A stretch of 24,555 nucleotides of DNA from Opitutia bacterium UBA5964 (GCA_002430605.1 DJBY01000025.1:10391-34945), one strand, 5' to 3'; shown: positions 11,754-20,175, counted from the stretch's first letter. Notes: generated by a model not told the origin, from the sequence alone. Program-made: numbers and translations.

Positions 11754-13082
11754 GTGAGCTGGATTGATCGCCAATTCACCGAGTTCGGTGCCAAGGTTGC
11801 TTGCCTTGAAAGCGGTCGCACTTGGACCTATGATGATTTTGTTGCGGAGGTGGATCGACTTGAGGTGTTGCTGTCTCCCACGATGGGCAAGGCACCAGTA
11901 GTGATCGCGATACAGATGGATCAAACGATGAACGCGCTGGCTGCGGTTCTTGCCATCGTTCGCTTAAAGCAGGTCGCGTTGCCGCTATCACCGGAGATGC
12001 CAATGGCTGAGCAGGTCGAGCAACAGCGCATTGCTGGCGCGACGTTTCTGTTGAGTGCGGAGGGGCTTCAGTCTCAGCCGATCAAGCCGAATGCTTCGAC
12101 ACTCATCAGTCAGCTCTCGGAGCGTGGGCATGCGGGCTTAATTCTTTTTAGTAGTGGCACCAGCGGCGAGCCAAAGGGGATGCTGCATGATTTGAATGCG
12201 TTACTGGAGCGCTATCGCGAGGTGCGCCCGCGAGCGGATCGCACGGCGCAGTTGCTGCTGGTGGATCACATCGGCGGACTGGATTCTGCGCTTCGCACGT
12301 TATTTGCAGGTTCGACATTGGTGGTGCCTGAGGCGCGCAGCGCGCTTGCGGTGGGCGAGGCGGTGGAGCGGTATGATGTTAATATACTGCCGGCGTCACC
12401 GACGTTTTTAAATCTCATGCTGTTGGCGCACGTTCCTGAAAAATTCGATTGTTCGAGCTTGGAGGTGATCGCGTATGGCGCAGAGCCGATGACTGCAACG
12501 CTGCTGGAGCGCTTGCTCACGGCATTCCCGAGTGCGGTATTTCAACAGAAGTTTGGCACCAGTGAAACAGGAGCCATCCGTATTAAGAGTCAAAGCACGG
12601 ACAGTTTATATTTCCGCATTGAAGATTCCGGCGTCGAGTGGCGTGTACAGGATGCTGAGTTGTGGCTGAAGACGAGTTCGCGGATCTTGGGCTATTTGAA
12701 TGCCGAGGAATCGTCGCTGGAGGTCGATGGCTGGTATTGCACGGGCGATCTAGTGGAACAGGCCGAAGGTGGATATCTGCGTATTATTGGTAGGCGTAGT
12801 CAGTTAATCAATGTGGGTGGCCAGAAGGTGCACCCGGCAGAGGTGGAGCAGGTGATCTCGGAAATGGAAGGTGTTGAGGCATGCGTTGTGTATGGCAAGC
12901 CCGCTGCGGTCACGGGAAGCATGGTTGTGTGTGTGATCGTACCCTCATCGAACCAAGACCTGCGTACATGGAAACGGTTGATCCGTAAACATTGTCGCGG
13001 GCGAATGGCCGATTGGAAGATTCCAGCCGCAGTTGAGCTGCGCGATGAGCTGTCGATTACAGATCGCCTGAAGCGAGGATAG
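11754..13082 (+). CDS. AMP-dependent acyl-activating enzyme (acyl-CoA/acyl-ACP ligase-like)
   Basis: A 442-aa adenylate-forming enzyme starting at GTG three bases after the SDR stop, with GGAG 11 bases upstream. The phosphate-binding motif LFSSGTSGEPKG (131-142) is intact, as are the TGD (330-332) and the GRRSQLINVGGQKVHP hinge. The C-terminal subdomain is short and ends with DRLKRG, where K440 is placed like the catalytic lysine of the family. It is shorter than typical acetyl-CoA synthetases (about 650 aa) and closer to small acyl-ACP or amino-acid activating enzymes. It probably loads a free carboxylic acid onto the cassette's carrier protein. The acid is unknown. Confidence 0.85.
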   Translation: MSWIDRQFTEFGAKVACLESGRTWTYDDFVAEVDRLEVLLSPTMGKAPVVIAIQMDQTMNALAAVLAIVRLKQVALPLSPEMPMAEQVEQQRIAGATFLLSAEGLQSQPIKPNASTLISQLSERGHAGLILFSSGTSGEPKGMLHDLNALLERYREVRPRADRTAQLLLVDHIGGLDSALRTLFAGSTLVVPEARSALAVGEAVERYDVNILPASPTFLNLMLLAHVPEKFDCSSLEVIAYGAEPMTATLLERLLTAFPSAVFQQKFGTSETGAIRIKSQSTDSLYFRIEDSGVEWRVQDAELWLKTSSRILGYLNAEESSLEVDGWYCTGDLVEQAEGGYLRIIGRRSQLINVGGQKVHPAEVEQVISEMEGVEACVVYGKPAAVTGSMVVCVIVPSSNQDLRTWKRLIRKHCRGRMADWKIPAAVELRDELSITDRLKRG

Positions 13083-13144
13083 TCGGCAGATCGCGCGCGG
13101 CGGATTCTCGGTAAAATGGGCTTTCACTTTGTGCGATCCTGCGC

Positions 13145-14239
13145 ATGGTCAGTACTATGGCAAAAAGCAGTTTCAATCAGATTCAAATCGGCGGGGTCGT
13201 TACCTGTGTGCCGCCTCTGGAGAAATGTATCGATGATGAGATCGATCTATTTGGTGGCAACGAGAAGCAAATCGCGCGCTTGAAAAAAACGATCGGCTTG
13301 GATCGGCGTCGCGTTGTCGAGCCGGGCACGACCGCAGCGGATCTATGCGAAGCAGCCGCCCGACGACTAATGGAAGCGACGAGTCTTGAGCCTGACGCGA
13401 TTGACGCGGTTATTTTTGTGACGCAGACGCCAGATTATTTGCAGCCTTGTAATGCCGCGGTGCTGCATGGCCGTCTGGATTTGCCGAAGAGTTGTGCCGC
13501 GTTGGATGTGAATTTAGGCTGCTCGGGTTATGTTTACGGGCTGTGGTTGGCGCATATGATGGTCAGCGCGGGCGGTTGCGAGCGGGTGTTGCTCCTTGCC
13601 GGGGATACAATTAGTCGAATTGTGAATCCTAGAGACAGGTCATTGGCGCCGTTGTTTGGCGATGGTGGCAGTGCCACATTGATTCAGCGCAGTGATTGCG
13701 AGAGTACTGCGTGGTTTAGCCTCGAGACCGATGGCAAGGGCTTTGATACCCTGATCGTGCCAGCGGGCGGTCAACGCACGCCGAGTTCAGCAGACACGCA
13801 GGCGGAGGTGACGGATGAAGCGGGCAACGTGCGTTCGGCTGAAAACCTGTTCATGGATGGCGCGGGAATTTTCAACTTTACTATCGTCGAGGAGCCGAAG
13901 GCAGTGCGGGATATCGTCGAATATGCGGGGTTGGATCTGGATGCGGTGGATTATTTCGTCTTTCATCAGTCTAATCGCTATATTCTGAGCAATATTGCGA
14001 AGCGCTTAAAAATTGATCTGGCGAAGGTGCCGATGCAGACGGTTGAGCGCTATGGCAACCAGAGTTCGGCATCTATCCCGTCCGCGCTGTGCGGGGAATT
14101 GCAAGAGGTGCTGTGCGGTGCCAAAACGCAGCGGCTGTTGCTGTCTGGATTTGGCGTGGGCCTGTCGTGGGGGAGTGTCATTCTTGATATTGCTAAGCTA
14201 CCAGTCTGCGAAATTATCCAAAGTGCGCCGAGTGAATAG
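13145..14239 (+). CDS. 3-oxoacyl-ACP synthase III-like (KAS III) enzyme
   Basis: A 364-aa thiolase-fold condensing enzyme with the complete KAS III triad: C126 in NLGCSGYVYG, H274 in FHQSNR and N305 in YGNQSSAS. Such enzymes condense an acyl-CoA primer with malonyl-ACP to give a 3-oxoacyl-ACP. The NLGCSG active-site context resembles KAS III proteins that sit in glycan-modification clusters more than E. coli FabH (an impression from memory). A second in-frame ATG lies four codons in (13157) and may be the true start. No Shine-Dalgarno is seen before either. It follows the ligase by 62 bp and precedes the second ACP by 50 bp. A dedicated role in making a short acyl group is inferred. Confidence 0.9.
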   Translation: MVSTMAKSSFNQIQIGGVVTCVPPLEKCIDDEIDLFGGNEKQIARLKKTIGLDRRRVVEPGTTAADLCEAAARRLMEATSLEPDAIDAVIFVTQTPDYLQPCNAAVLHGRLDLPKSCAALDVNLGCSGYVYGLWLAHMMVSAGGCERVLLLAGDTISRIVNPRDRSLAPLFGDGGSATLIQRSDCESTAWFSLETDGKGFDTLIVPAGGQRTPSSADTQAEVTDEAGNVRSAENLFMDGAGIFNFTIVEEPKAVRDIVEYAGLDLDAVDYFVFHQSNRYILSNIAKRLKIDLAKVPMQTVERYGNQSSASIPSALCGELQEVLCGAKTQRLLLSGFGVGLSWGSVILDIAKLPVCEIIQSAPSE

Positions 14240-14289
14240 AAACTTGTTAGTCGGCATCGGAGTCGGTAAGTATCTTTTAAATACACCCC

Positions 14290-14514
14290 ATGAGTTTAGC
14301 AAAATTTATTGAAGATTTCGAAGAAGCGGTCGAAGACATCGAGCCCGGTTCATTGACAGCAGCTACCAAATATCGCGAATTGGAGGCTTGGGATTCGCTG
14401 GCATTTTTAACTGTGATTGCGATGGTTGATGCGGAATATAATGTGCATTTAAAGGCGGAGGCATTAAAAAACTGTGAGACACTGGAAGCGCTGTTTGCGC
14501 TAGTCAGTGCATGA
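14290..14514 (+). CDS. Acyl carrier protein-like protein, second of two
   Basis: A 74-aa acidic protein of normal ACP length with the attachment motif LEAWDSLAFL, where S36 is the expected phosphopantetheine serine. It differs strongly from the first ACP of the cassette, so the two are unlikely to be a recent duplication. The ATG has no Shine-Dalgarno. Its stop overlaps the next SDR's start by four bases (ATGA), so the pair ACP-SDR occurs twice in this cassette. It probably carries the 3-oxo/3-hydroxyacyl intermediate made by the adjacent KAS III. Confidence 0.9.
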   Translation: MSLAKFIEDFEEAVEDIEPGSLTAATKYRELEAWDSLAFLTVIAMVDAEYNVHLKAEALKNCETLEALFALVSA

Positions 14515-15257
14515 TTGTAAGTATGAGTGGGGCCGATAAATTCAACAACCAGCAGATTTTGGTCGTCGGCGCTACAGGTGGGCTCGGCTGTGCGATAGCG
14601 CGTCATTTGCAGATTGAAGGTGCTGACCTGATCGTGTCCGGGCGTGACGAGGGTAAGTTGGCCGCACTTTCCAAAGAAATCGGAGGTAGTTCACTGTCGG
14701 TGGACTTGAGTGGCGCTGCCGGACGTGCGCAGTTGGCGGAGGCAGTCGGCGAGCTAGACGGAGTCGTCTATGCGGCAGGCGTGGCTCCAGTGGCTCCAGT
14801 GCGGTACCTTAAGGACGCGGATATAGAGGCTTGTTTGAATTTAAATACGGCGGTGCCACTGCTGCTGATTCGCGAGTTATTGAAAAATAAAAAGCTGAAA
14901 GCCGGCGCATCGATCGTCTGGATATCTTCCGTGGCGTCCGCTCGAGGCACGGCAGGTTATGCCGCATATGCGGCGAGTAAGGCTGGACTGGAGGCATCTG
15001 CGCGCTGCCTTGCGCTGGAACTTGCGCCGAAGGGGATGCGTGTGAACTGTATTGCTCCAGGGATGATTGAGACGGATATGGCAGACGCAACTGCGGAGCG
15101 TATTTCCGACGAGGCACTCGCGGCACATTTAAAAGCGTATCCACTTGGAGCTGGGCAGCCCGCGGATGTGGCTGCGGCGACCTCTTTCTTGCTATCACAA
15201 GAGTCCCGTTGGGTGACGGGCATTACCTTGCCCGTTGATGGAGGCTTTTCTATCTAG
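14511..15257 (+). CDS. 3-oxoacyl-ACP reductase-like SDR, FabG family
   Basis: A 248-aa SDR with the cofactor loop GATGGLG (20-26), a YAAG motif and a complete catalytic set S140, Y153 and K157 (YAASK). The C-terminus (GITLPVDGGFSI) is the standard FabG ending. The likely reaction is reduction of 3-oxoacyl-ACP to 3-hydroxyacyl-ACP with NADPH. The ATG that overlaps the ACP stop gives MIVSMSG. A second ATG four codons on (14523) is equally possible. Unlike the first SDR of the cassette, it keeps the normal serine. The acyltransferase gene follows after 28 bp. Confidence 0.9.
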   Translation: MIVSMSGADKFNNQQILVVGATGGLGCAIARHLQIEGADLIVSGRDEGKLAALSKEIGGSSLSVDLSGAAGRAQLAEAVGELDGVVYAAGVAPVAPVRYLKDADIEACLNLNTAVPLLLIRELLKNKKLKAGASIVWISSVASARGTAGYAAYAASKAGLEASARCLALELAPKGMRVNCIAPGMIETDMADATAERISDEALAAHLKAYPLGAGQPADVAAATSFLLSQESRWVTGITLPVDGGFSI

Positions 15258-15285
15258 TCGTTCTTGGTTCTTGATCTAAACGAAT

Positions 15286-15915
15286 ATGAAAAAACTGATT
15301 ATCGTCGGCGCAGGTGGTTTTGGACGTGAGGTCTATGCATGGGCAAAAGATCATCCGGATTTTGGCAAAGCCTGGGAGCTTGCTGGGTTTATAGACGATG
15401 ATGCGGCGGCCCTCGACCGTTATAATTATCCTGTGGGGGTGATTGGTTCTATCAAGGAGCATCAACCTGCAGAGAATGAAGTCTTTGTCTGTGCGATTGG
15501 AGCGCCGATAATTAAGAAAAAAGTCTGTCAGTCATTGTTGTCGCGCTCCGCGACTTTTGTTTCACTGGTGCACCCATCCGTGATTCTCGGTGAAAATATT
15601 CAATTGGGGGATGGGGTCGTGTTATGCCCGCGAGTGACTTTGACTGCGGACATCTCGATCGGCGACTTTGCAGCGATTAATTGTCACAGCAGTGTGGGGC
15701 ACGATGTGGTAATCGGCGATTGGGCCACGATCAGTGGGCATTGTGACCTGACGGGAAATACCCGTTACGGTACTGGCGCGTTTTTGGCGACAGGCGTGCG
15801 GATTGTGCCGAGTAAGTCCGTTGGCGAGTTTGCGTATGTCGGCGCAGGAGCCGTTGTGATCCAGTCAGTCAAGGACGGCCAGAAAGTCTTTGGTAATCCT
15901 GCTCGGGTTTTTTAG
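15286..15915 (+). CDS. NeuD/PglD-type left-handed beta-helix sugar acyltransferase
   Basis: A 209-aa protein with an N-terminal Rossmann-like sugar-nucleotide domain (VGAGGFGRE, 7-15) followed by hexapeptide repeats from about 95 (IQLGDGV, ISIGDFA, VVIGDWA), forming a left-handed beta helix, and a GNPAR ending. H139 in the SVGHD segment sits where PglD/NeuD enzymes keep the catalytic base. Family members transfer acyl groups from CoA (acetyl) or a carrier protein to sugar amines or hydroxyls. Its place as the last gene of the acyl-ACP cassette suggests that it uses the carrier-bound acyl group to decorate an aminosugar. Donor and acceptor are inferred. Confidence 0.87.
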   Translation: MKKLIIVGAGGFGREVYAWAKDHPDFGKAWELAGFIDDDAAALDRYNYPVGVIGSIKEHQPAENEVFVCAIGAPIIKKKVCQSLLSRSATFVSLVHPSVILGENIQLGDGVVLCPRVTLTADISIGDFAAINCHSSVGHDVVIGDWATISGHCDLTGNTRYGTGAFLATGVRIVPSKSVGEFAYVGAGAVVIQSVKDGQKVFGNPARVF

Positions 15916-15928
15916 AGTGTATTGATCT

Positions 15929-16615
15929 TTAATCTGCCTTCGCTACTAGGCCGATGGCCGATAAGCCATCGAGGATCGTGCCGAATCCAGGTATTTTGTT
16001 GAGCTCTTCGAGGCTCTTGTTGCTTGAAAGCCGAATGAAGAACTGCTCTTGGCGCAGGTCTAGGCCGTGATGTTTGATGTCGAGCAGTGCGCCGAAAATA
16101 TTATGTCCGCCTTGTTGCTTGAAGCTGAAGGCGCGTCCTCCGACGAGATGCCAGAAATAGACATTTTGGGCGCGGCCATTTTTTTCGTAGATGCCGAATT
16201 CCGCTGGCTCAAATATGACTTTTTCGTGTTGAAATGGAATGCTGTATTCGCGACGCGTGCAGGTCCAGCCGCTTTGCACCCAGCAAGTATCGGGGGTGTG
16301 GGTGCCAGCCCAGCGGTAGGAGGTCTTGCCTGGAGACCAGTAGGCGATGTAGAGCCCGACGAAGATGTCGCCTTTTTCAAATAAGCGAAAAATGGCATCA
16401 TCGAACTTGAGGAAGTTGGAGATGCGTACACTGGACTCGGGGGACTCCGCCATGTCCATGTCTTTGATTTTCCAGCCGGGGATTTCACTGGGCATGATTT
16501 CTGCCAGCGCTTCGTGCAGTGTTGTCTCCGGTGGCGGCACGAAGGCGAAATACGCCCGTAGCCCGAGCGCGGTCAGGAGGATGGCGATGCCAAGAAGTAG
16601 AATGATTTTTTTCAT
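15929..16615 (-). CDS. EpsI-family (exosortase-associated, DUF3485-like) protein
   Basis: A 228-aa protein with an N-terminal membrane helix (about 4-24) and an extracytoplasmic domain. That domain holds the EpsI-type core: GLYIAYW (87-93), then H106 and C111 in a THTPDTCW stretch followed by GW. EpsI proteins accompany exosortases, either as separate proteins or as C-terminal extensions, and occur in exopolysaccharide/PEP-CTERM loci. No exosortase and no PEP-CTERM substrate is visible here, so it is an orphan within this window. It is encoded against the surrounding plus-strand genes, with its 3' end only 13 bp from the acyltransferase. The role is unproven. The assignment rests on motif recognition. 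Confidence 0.7.
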   Translation of the reverse strand: MKKIILLLGIAILLTALGLRAYFAFVPPPETTLHEALAEIMPSEIPGWKIKDMDMAESPESSVRISNFLKFDDAIFRLFEKGDIFVGLYIAYWSPGKTSYRWAGTHTPDTCWVQSGWTCTRREYSIPFQHEKVIFEPAEFGIYEKNGRAQNVYFWHLVGGRAFSFKQQGGHNIFGALLDIKHHGLDLRQEQFFIRLSSNKSLEELNKIPGFGTILDGLSAIGLVAKAD

Positions 16616-16633
16616 GAGGGGCCAGAGGGTGAC

Positions 16634-16664
16634 CTTATAAAGACGGCTTCTGCGATAGACTCAA
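16634..16664 (-). promoter_or_regulatory. Candidate promoter of the EpsI-like gene
   Basis: On the minus strand TTGAGT (16664-16659) and TATAAG (16639-16634) are 19 bases apart. The -10 box starts only about 20 bases before the gene's ATG. The spacer is slightly long. Confidence 0.3.
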
Positions 16665-16673
16665 GAACGCAGA

Positions 16674-16704
16674 TTGACTCTAAATTGCCTTCGCAGGGGA
16701 TAAT
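16674..16704 (+). promoter_or_regulatory. Candidate promoter of the O-antigen ligase-like gene
   Basis: TTGACT (16674-16679) and GATAAT (16699-16704) are 19 bases apart. Transcription would start near 16711. That is downstream of the TTG at 16705 and argues for the later ATG start of the gene, with a leader of about 130 bases. Confidence 0.4.
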
Positions 16705-16839
16705 TTGTGCGGAGCGCGCGCCGCCTGCTGGGATTGCGAGATCGTGGATCAGGCGTTTTTATTGTTTATTGAGTCGCGCGGACTGTGTAATGCTTACTTG
16801 TTTAATCAACGAATCTCGCGAAGTCCTTACTCTCATTCT

Positions 16840-18792
16840 ATGCCCTCACTGATCGATAAGTCCGGTAAGATTGCCTATTTTGGCCAGGTTTCTTGGGGGA
16901 ATTTCGTCGACTGGTTGGTCACGTTTTGTCTGGGGGGAATTATTGCGCTGTCGACTTTGCTGCTGGGGGGAGTCCGACCGGATACGCATGTGTTGTTGCT
17001 GCCGCTGTTCGCTTGCCTAATCGTGCTGCACGGGCTTTGGCTTGCCGTCGAGAAGGAACAGCCGAAGCGCTTGAGTCAGGTCCCGGTGTTTTTTATTCCA
17101 TTTGTGGCGTGGATCTGGCTGAGCGTGACTTGGGTGAGCCCGACTGCGTGGCGTGGCTGGTACGAGCTAATTTATGCGCTGGAGGCCGTCATTTTCCTAT
17201 GGGTGTTGGTCAATAATGTGCGCACGCGTGCGCATCTGTGGGTGTTGATTACGATTGCGCTCTCGCCTGCGGCATACGCCATTTTCATTGGCTTCTATCA
17301 GTTCTTCCAAGAGCCGTCGAAGATTGCGAATGCATATGCTAAATATGGATTGAAACTGAGCCCCGAGTTTTTAGGGCAAGCGACTGGGTCGTTTGCAGAC
17401 CCGAATAGTTTTGCGGCCTTTCTTCTGATTCTACTGCCAGCGCTGTTGATCGCCGGACTGGTGCCTCGTCTGCCAGTGATTCTGCGTGTCTTGTGTCTGT
17501 ATATCGGGGTGATGTTTGTAGTTTCGATTTTCTTTACGCAGCTTTTTTGGCCGCAGATAATGCTACTGATCGTTTCACTGACCCTGCCATGGGTGTGCTT
17601 CTTACTGCCTTCGCGGCGCGTGTGGGGCAGTTTACTGGGGGCACTGCTCGTGACTATCGCGGTGTTGCTGCAGATGGTCTTTTCGCCACAATTCAAAACG
17701 CGTGCCGCGCTGGCGATGACCGAAGAGGGTGAGGCGGTTCGTCAGGTATTATGGCAGGAGGCGCTCGATATTACGTTGAATGCACCTGTCTTGGGAGTGG
17801 GCGGCGGTAGCTTCTCGGCTGAGTTTGAGCAAAGTGCAAGGCGATCGTTGGAAAAGTTACCGATGACGCCGCATAATGATTATTTGTTGATTCTGTCGGA
17901 GTATGGAATGCTCGGCGGCGTGCTGTTTCTACTGCCGAGTTTGTTGGTGGTGTGGTGCGCGATTCAACACTGGCGAGCCGAGCCCGATCGCGTGAGGCTT
18001 AAGGATGCCAAGGGCGCAATCATGCCGCCGACAAAGTTCTTCCTGTCGGTCGGTCTTGCCAGCGTCCTTTCGTTTGCGCTCTGCTTGTTCAGCTCCTTTG
18101 TTTTTTATACGCCTGCGCTCACTTTGTATGGTGTGTTGTTCTTCTCGATTCTGGTTAAATCGACTTTTAGGCGTCGTTTACGCATCCCTCACGGCGGCTG
18201 GATGCGGCTTGGGTATTTCTGTTTGGGGCTCGTGTTGGCGGTTGAGTTTTATTCGATCAGTGCCTCTCGCATACAAGCGCAGGCGCTTGAGTTACATGCC
18301 CAGCAACGTCTGGACCAAGTTGTTCAATTAGGAGTGCATCTTTCTGGCAATACGGATTTGTTGGATGAGGTAATCGAGCTATATGAAGCTGCGACATTGC
18401 TGGACCCTGACAATGCGGATGTGTGGATCGGGTTGAGTGCGGCGAACTGTCAGCTCTTTTATCGTACCCCTGCGAATTATGAACAAATCGGGATGCTGGC
18501 TTCGGACTATGCAGAGCGAGCGATTGAACTGAGTGAGACCTACTGGATGGGGTGGGCGCAGCTCGGCATTGCGCAAAGTTTAGGCGGCAACGAGACTGAA
18601 GCCGAGGCTGCGTTGACGCGGGCTCTGCAGTTGGCTCCGAATAATAGTAATGCACATTATTATTGGGCGGCCTATGTCAGTCATTTTGACGACAGGCGCG
18701 TCGAGGCGATCACATCAGTGCAACGCGCACTCGAGATTAATCCAAATCATGCTGCGGCGCGTAAGTTACAGCAAAAACTTCGTATTTTATGA
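16840..18792 (+). CDS. O-antigen ligase/Wzy-like membrane protein with C-terminal TPRs
   Basis: A 650-aa polytopic membrane protein. About ten to twelve hydrophobic segments span residues 25-470. The Wzy_C-like core is recognisable by ADPNSFAAF (186-194), LGVGGGSF (318-325) and PHNDYLL (344-350). A soluble C-terminus with at least two TPR-like repeats runs from about 505 to 645. Such proteins polymerise or ligate lipid-linked glycans at the outer face of the inner membrane. TPR-bearing forms may instead glycosylate proteins or interact with partners. The ATG giving MPSLIDKSG is chosen: the frame stays open 45 codons upstream to a TTG, but that part is unlike a protein N-terminus and overlaps the likely promoter. 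The next gene overlaps by four bases. Confidence 0.85.
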   Translation: MPSLIDKSGKIAYFGQVSWGNFVDWLVTFCLGGIIALSTLLLGGVRPDTHVLLLPLFACLIVLHGLWLAVEKEQPKRLSQVPVFFIPFVAWIWLSVTWVSPTAWRGWYELIYALEAVIFLWVLVNNVRTRAHLWVLITIALSPAAYAIFIGFYQFFQEPSKIANAYAKYGLKLSPEFLGQATGSFADPNSFAAFLLILLPALLIAGLVPRLPVILRVLCLYIGVMFVVSIFFTQLFWPQIMLLIVSLTLPWVCFLLPSRRVWGSLLGALLVTIAVLLQMVFSPQFKTRAALAMTEEGEAVRQVLWQEALDITLNAPVLGVGGGSFSAEFEQSARRSLEKLPMTPHNDYLLILSEYGMLGGVLFLLPSLLVVWCAIQHWRAEPDRVRLKDAKGAIMPPTKFFLSVGLASVLSFALCLFSSFVFYTPALTLYGVLFFSILVKSTFRRRLRIPHGGWMRLGYFCLGLVLAVEFYSISASRIQAQALELHAQQRLDQVVQLGVHLSGNTDLLDEVIELYEAATLLDPDNADVWIGLSAANCQLFYRTPANYEQIGMLASDYAERAIELSETYWMGWAQLGIAQSLGGNETEAEAALTRALQLAPNNSNAHYYWAAYVSHFDDRRVEAITSVQRALEINPNHAAARKLQQKLRIL

Positions 18793-19688
18793 GTTCGTTT
18801 CTTCGCAAGGCCTTTTCTGTGGTGGTCGCGGCTCTGTTCGCCGCGGTTGCGATGCTTCAAGCCGAAGACTGGATGCGAGGCGCCGTAGTGGTGACGTCCG
18901 TGACGGGGGAGGTAACTTTAGAGGAAACGGGCGGGGAATCGGCGCAAATGCACCCGACGGACCTCTTGCCGCGTGCTGTCTCCGGCTTGCTGCAGATTCG
19001 CACGAAGGCGAAGGATGCAGTGTTTCTCAAGACGTCGAATCGGATCTCGATTTACAATGAAGGGGCAGGGTTTTTCGCAATTGAGCGATTTGAGCAAGAT
19101 GTTGCCACTTCTATCGATCAGGGCAAAAGCCGGATGATTTTTAATATTAGGCAAGGGTTGCTGGTAGTTAATAATCGTGCGCTGAGTGAGGACTCTCAGA
19201 TGATTGTGGTGACACCGCTTGGCCGCATGTCGGTGAAGAATGGCTGGTGGTCGCTGGAAATCGCCTATGATGAGCGCAGACATATCCACGATTGCTCAAT
19301 TAAATGCGCGGATGGTGTCTTGCGGTTTACTGATCAGATCGGAGAGACCTATACATTGCGCAAGGGGCAGCGAATGCGCGGTACGGGTACTTCTACACGC
19401 GCTTCATTCAAGGTGGCTGAAAACGCTGAGGAAGATAGTGAGCTGTTTGAAGAGTTTGCGCTGATGGAGGCAGATGCCGAGGCGCTGGCGCTTTCTTCCG
19501 CAATTTTCCGATCGAAAATGAAGCAACTGAAGCAAGTTAAGAATGCAGTCGCGGTGACTGCGGAAGTATCTGAGGAGGGTGCGGTGAAGCGTCCATTGGT
19601 GATTGAGTATGCTCCGCAATCTGCGCCGGTGACTCCGTTTCGTGCAGTGATTAGTGCGCCAACAAGCTATCAGGCAGATCTATTCTAA
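18789..19688 (+). CDS. Secreted FecR-domain protein
   Basis: A 299-aa protein with a clear signal peptide (basic residues R6 and K7, hydrophobic core 9-23, cleavage probable after A25 in LQA-ED). It is followed by a FecR-like beta-rich domain (VVTSVTGEVTL, LLPRAVSGLLQIRT, then IERFEQD, up to about 200). The rest is acidic and then low-complexity, with no membrane anchor. Unlike classical FecR there is no cytoplasmic anti-sigma part, so it is probably a periplasmic or cell-wall binding protein. It overlaps the O-antigen ligase-like gene by four bases (ATGA), so the two are translationally coupled and may work together. Confidence 0.75.
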   Translation: MSSFLRKAFSVVVAALFAAVAMLQAEDWMRGAVVVTSVTGEVTLEETGGESAQMHPTDLLPRAVSGLLQIRTKAKDAVFLKTSNRISIYNEGAGFFAIERFEQDVATSIDQGKSRMIFNIRQGLLVVNNRALSEDSQMIVVTPLGRMSVKNGWWSLEIAYDERRHIHDCSIKCADGVLRFTDQIGETYTLRKGQRMRGTGTSTRASFKVAENAEEDSELFEEFALMEADAEALALSSAIFRSKMKQLKQVKNAVAVTAEVSEEGAVKRPLVIEYAPQSAPVTPFRAVISAPTSYQADLF

Positions 19689-19824
19689 GGCGTGGCATTT
19701 TTCGCCAATTAATACACGTTGAGTTTCCTGTAAATCGACTGAAGCAACTCATTTCTTATTGCGGCCTGAGTGGAGCATCAATTGACGTCAGCGTCTTGCT
19801 TTGGCCGGAAGGCGTGTTGTGACG

Positions 19825-20145
19825 TTAATATTGATCAACGCGAGTGTCTACCTCGATGGCCCATGCGTGGATACCTCCGCCCATGTTGATGACATTTTCG
19901 AAGCCGCGGGATTCGAGGTAGTGCAGCACATTCATACTGCGCATGCCGTGATGGCAAAATACCACGAGCGGGCGATCCAGTGGCAGGGCCTCACAACGCT
20001 CGGGGATCTCATTCATTGGAATGTGCAGTGCATCGTTGATGTGGCAGATGGCTAGTTCCGATTCTTCCCGCACGTCGAGAAAGATGACGTCTTCGTTGTT
20101 GTCGCGTAAAATAGAGGCTTCAAGTGCACTGATTTCCTTGTTCAT
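19825..20145 (-). CDS. Rhodanese-like sulfurtransferase
   Basis: A single-domain rhodanese of 106 aa. Family marks are DVREESE (24-30), the HI.NA-like HINDALHIPMNEI segment, and the active-site loop C64-H-H-G-M-R-S that carries the persulfide cysteine, followed by GGGIHAW. It would transfer sulfur from thiosulfate or another donor to a thiol acceptor in the cytoplasm. The gene is divergent from kdsB, with only 30 bp between the start codons, and convergent with the FecR-domain gene. No Shine-Dalgarno is seen. The physiological acceptor is unknown. Confidence 0.93.
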   Translation of the reverse strand: MNKEISALEASILRDNNEDVIFLDVREESELAICHINDALHIPMNEIPERCEALPLDRPLVVFCHHGMRSMNVLHYLESRGFENVINMGGGIHAWAIEVDTRVDQY

Positions 20146-20175
20146 TGCCGAACTTTCATGATGATTGGTGCCCAG

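Noticed and set aside
16705..16839. 45-codon N-terminal extension of the O-antigen ligase-like gene from a TTG
   Set aside because: It has AGGGGA nearby but contains Cys-rich, non-helical sequence and overlaps a good -10 box (GATAAT). The later ATG gives a normal N-terminus.
19689..19824. Hairpin (GAGTT/AACTC) between the convergent FecR and rhodanese genes
   Set aside because: The stem is short with a long loop. A bidirectional terminator is expected here but not clear enough to annotate.
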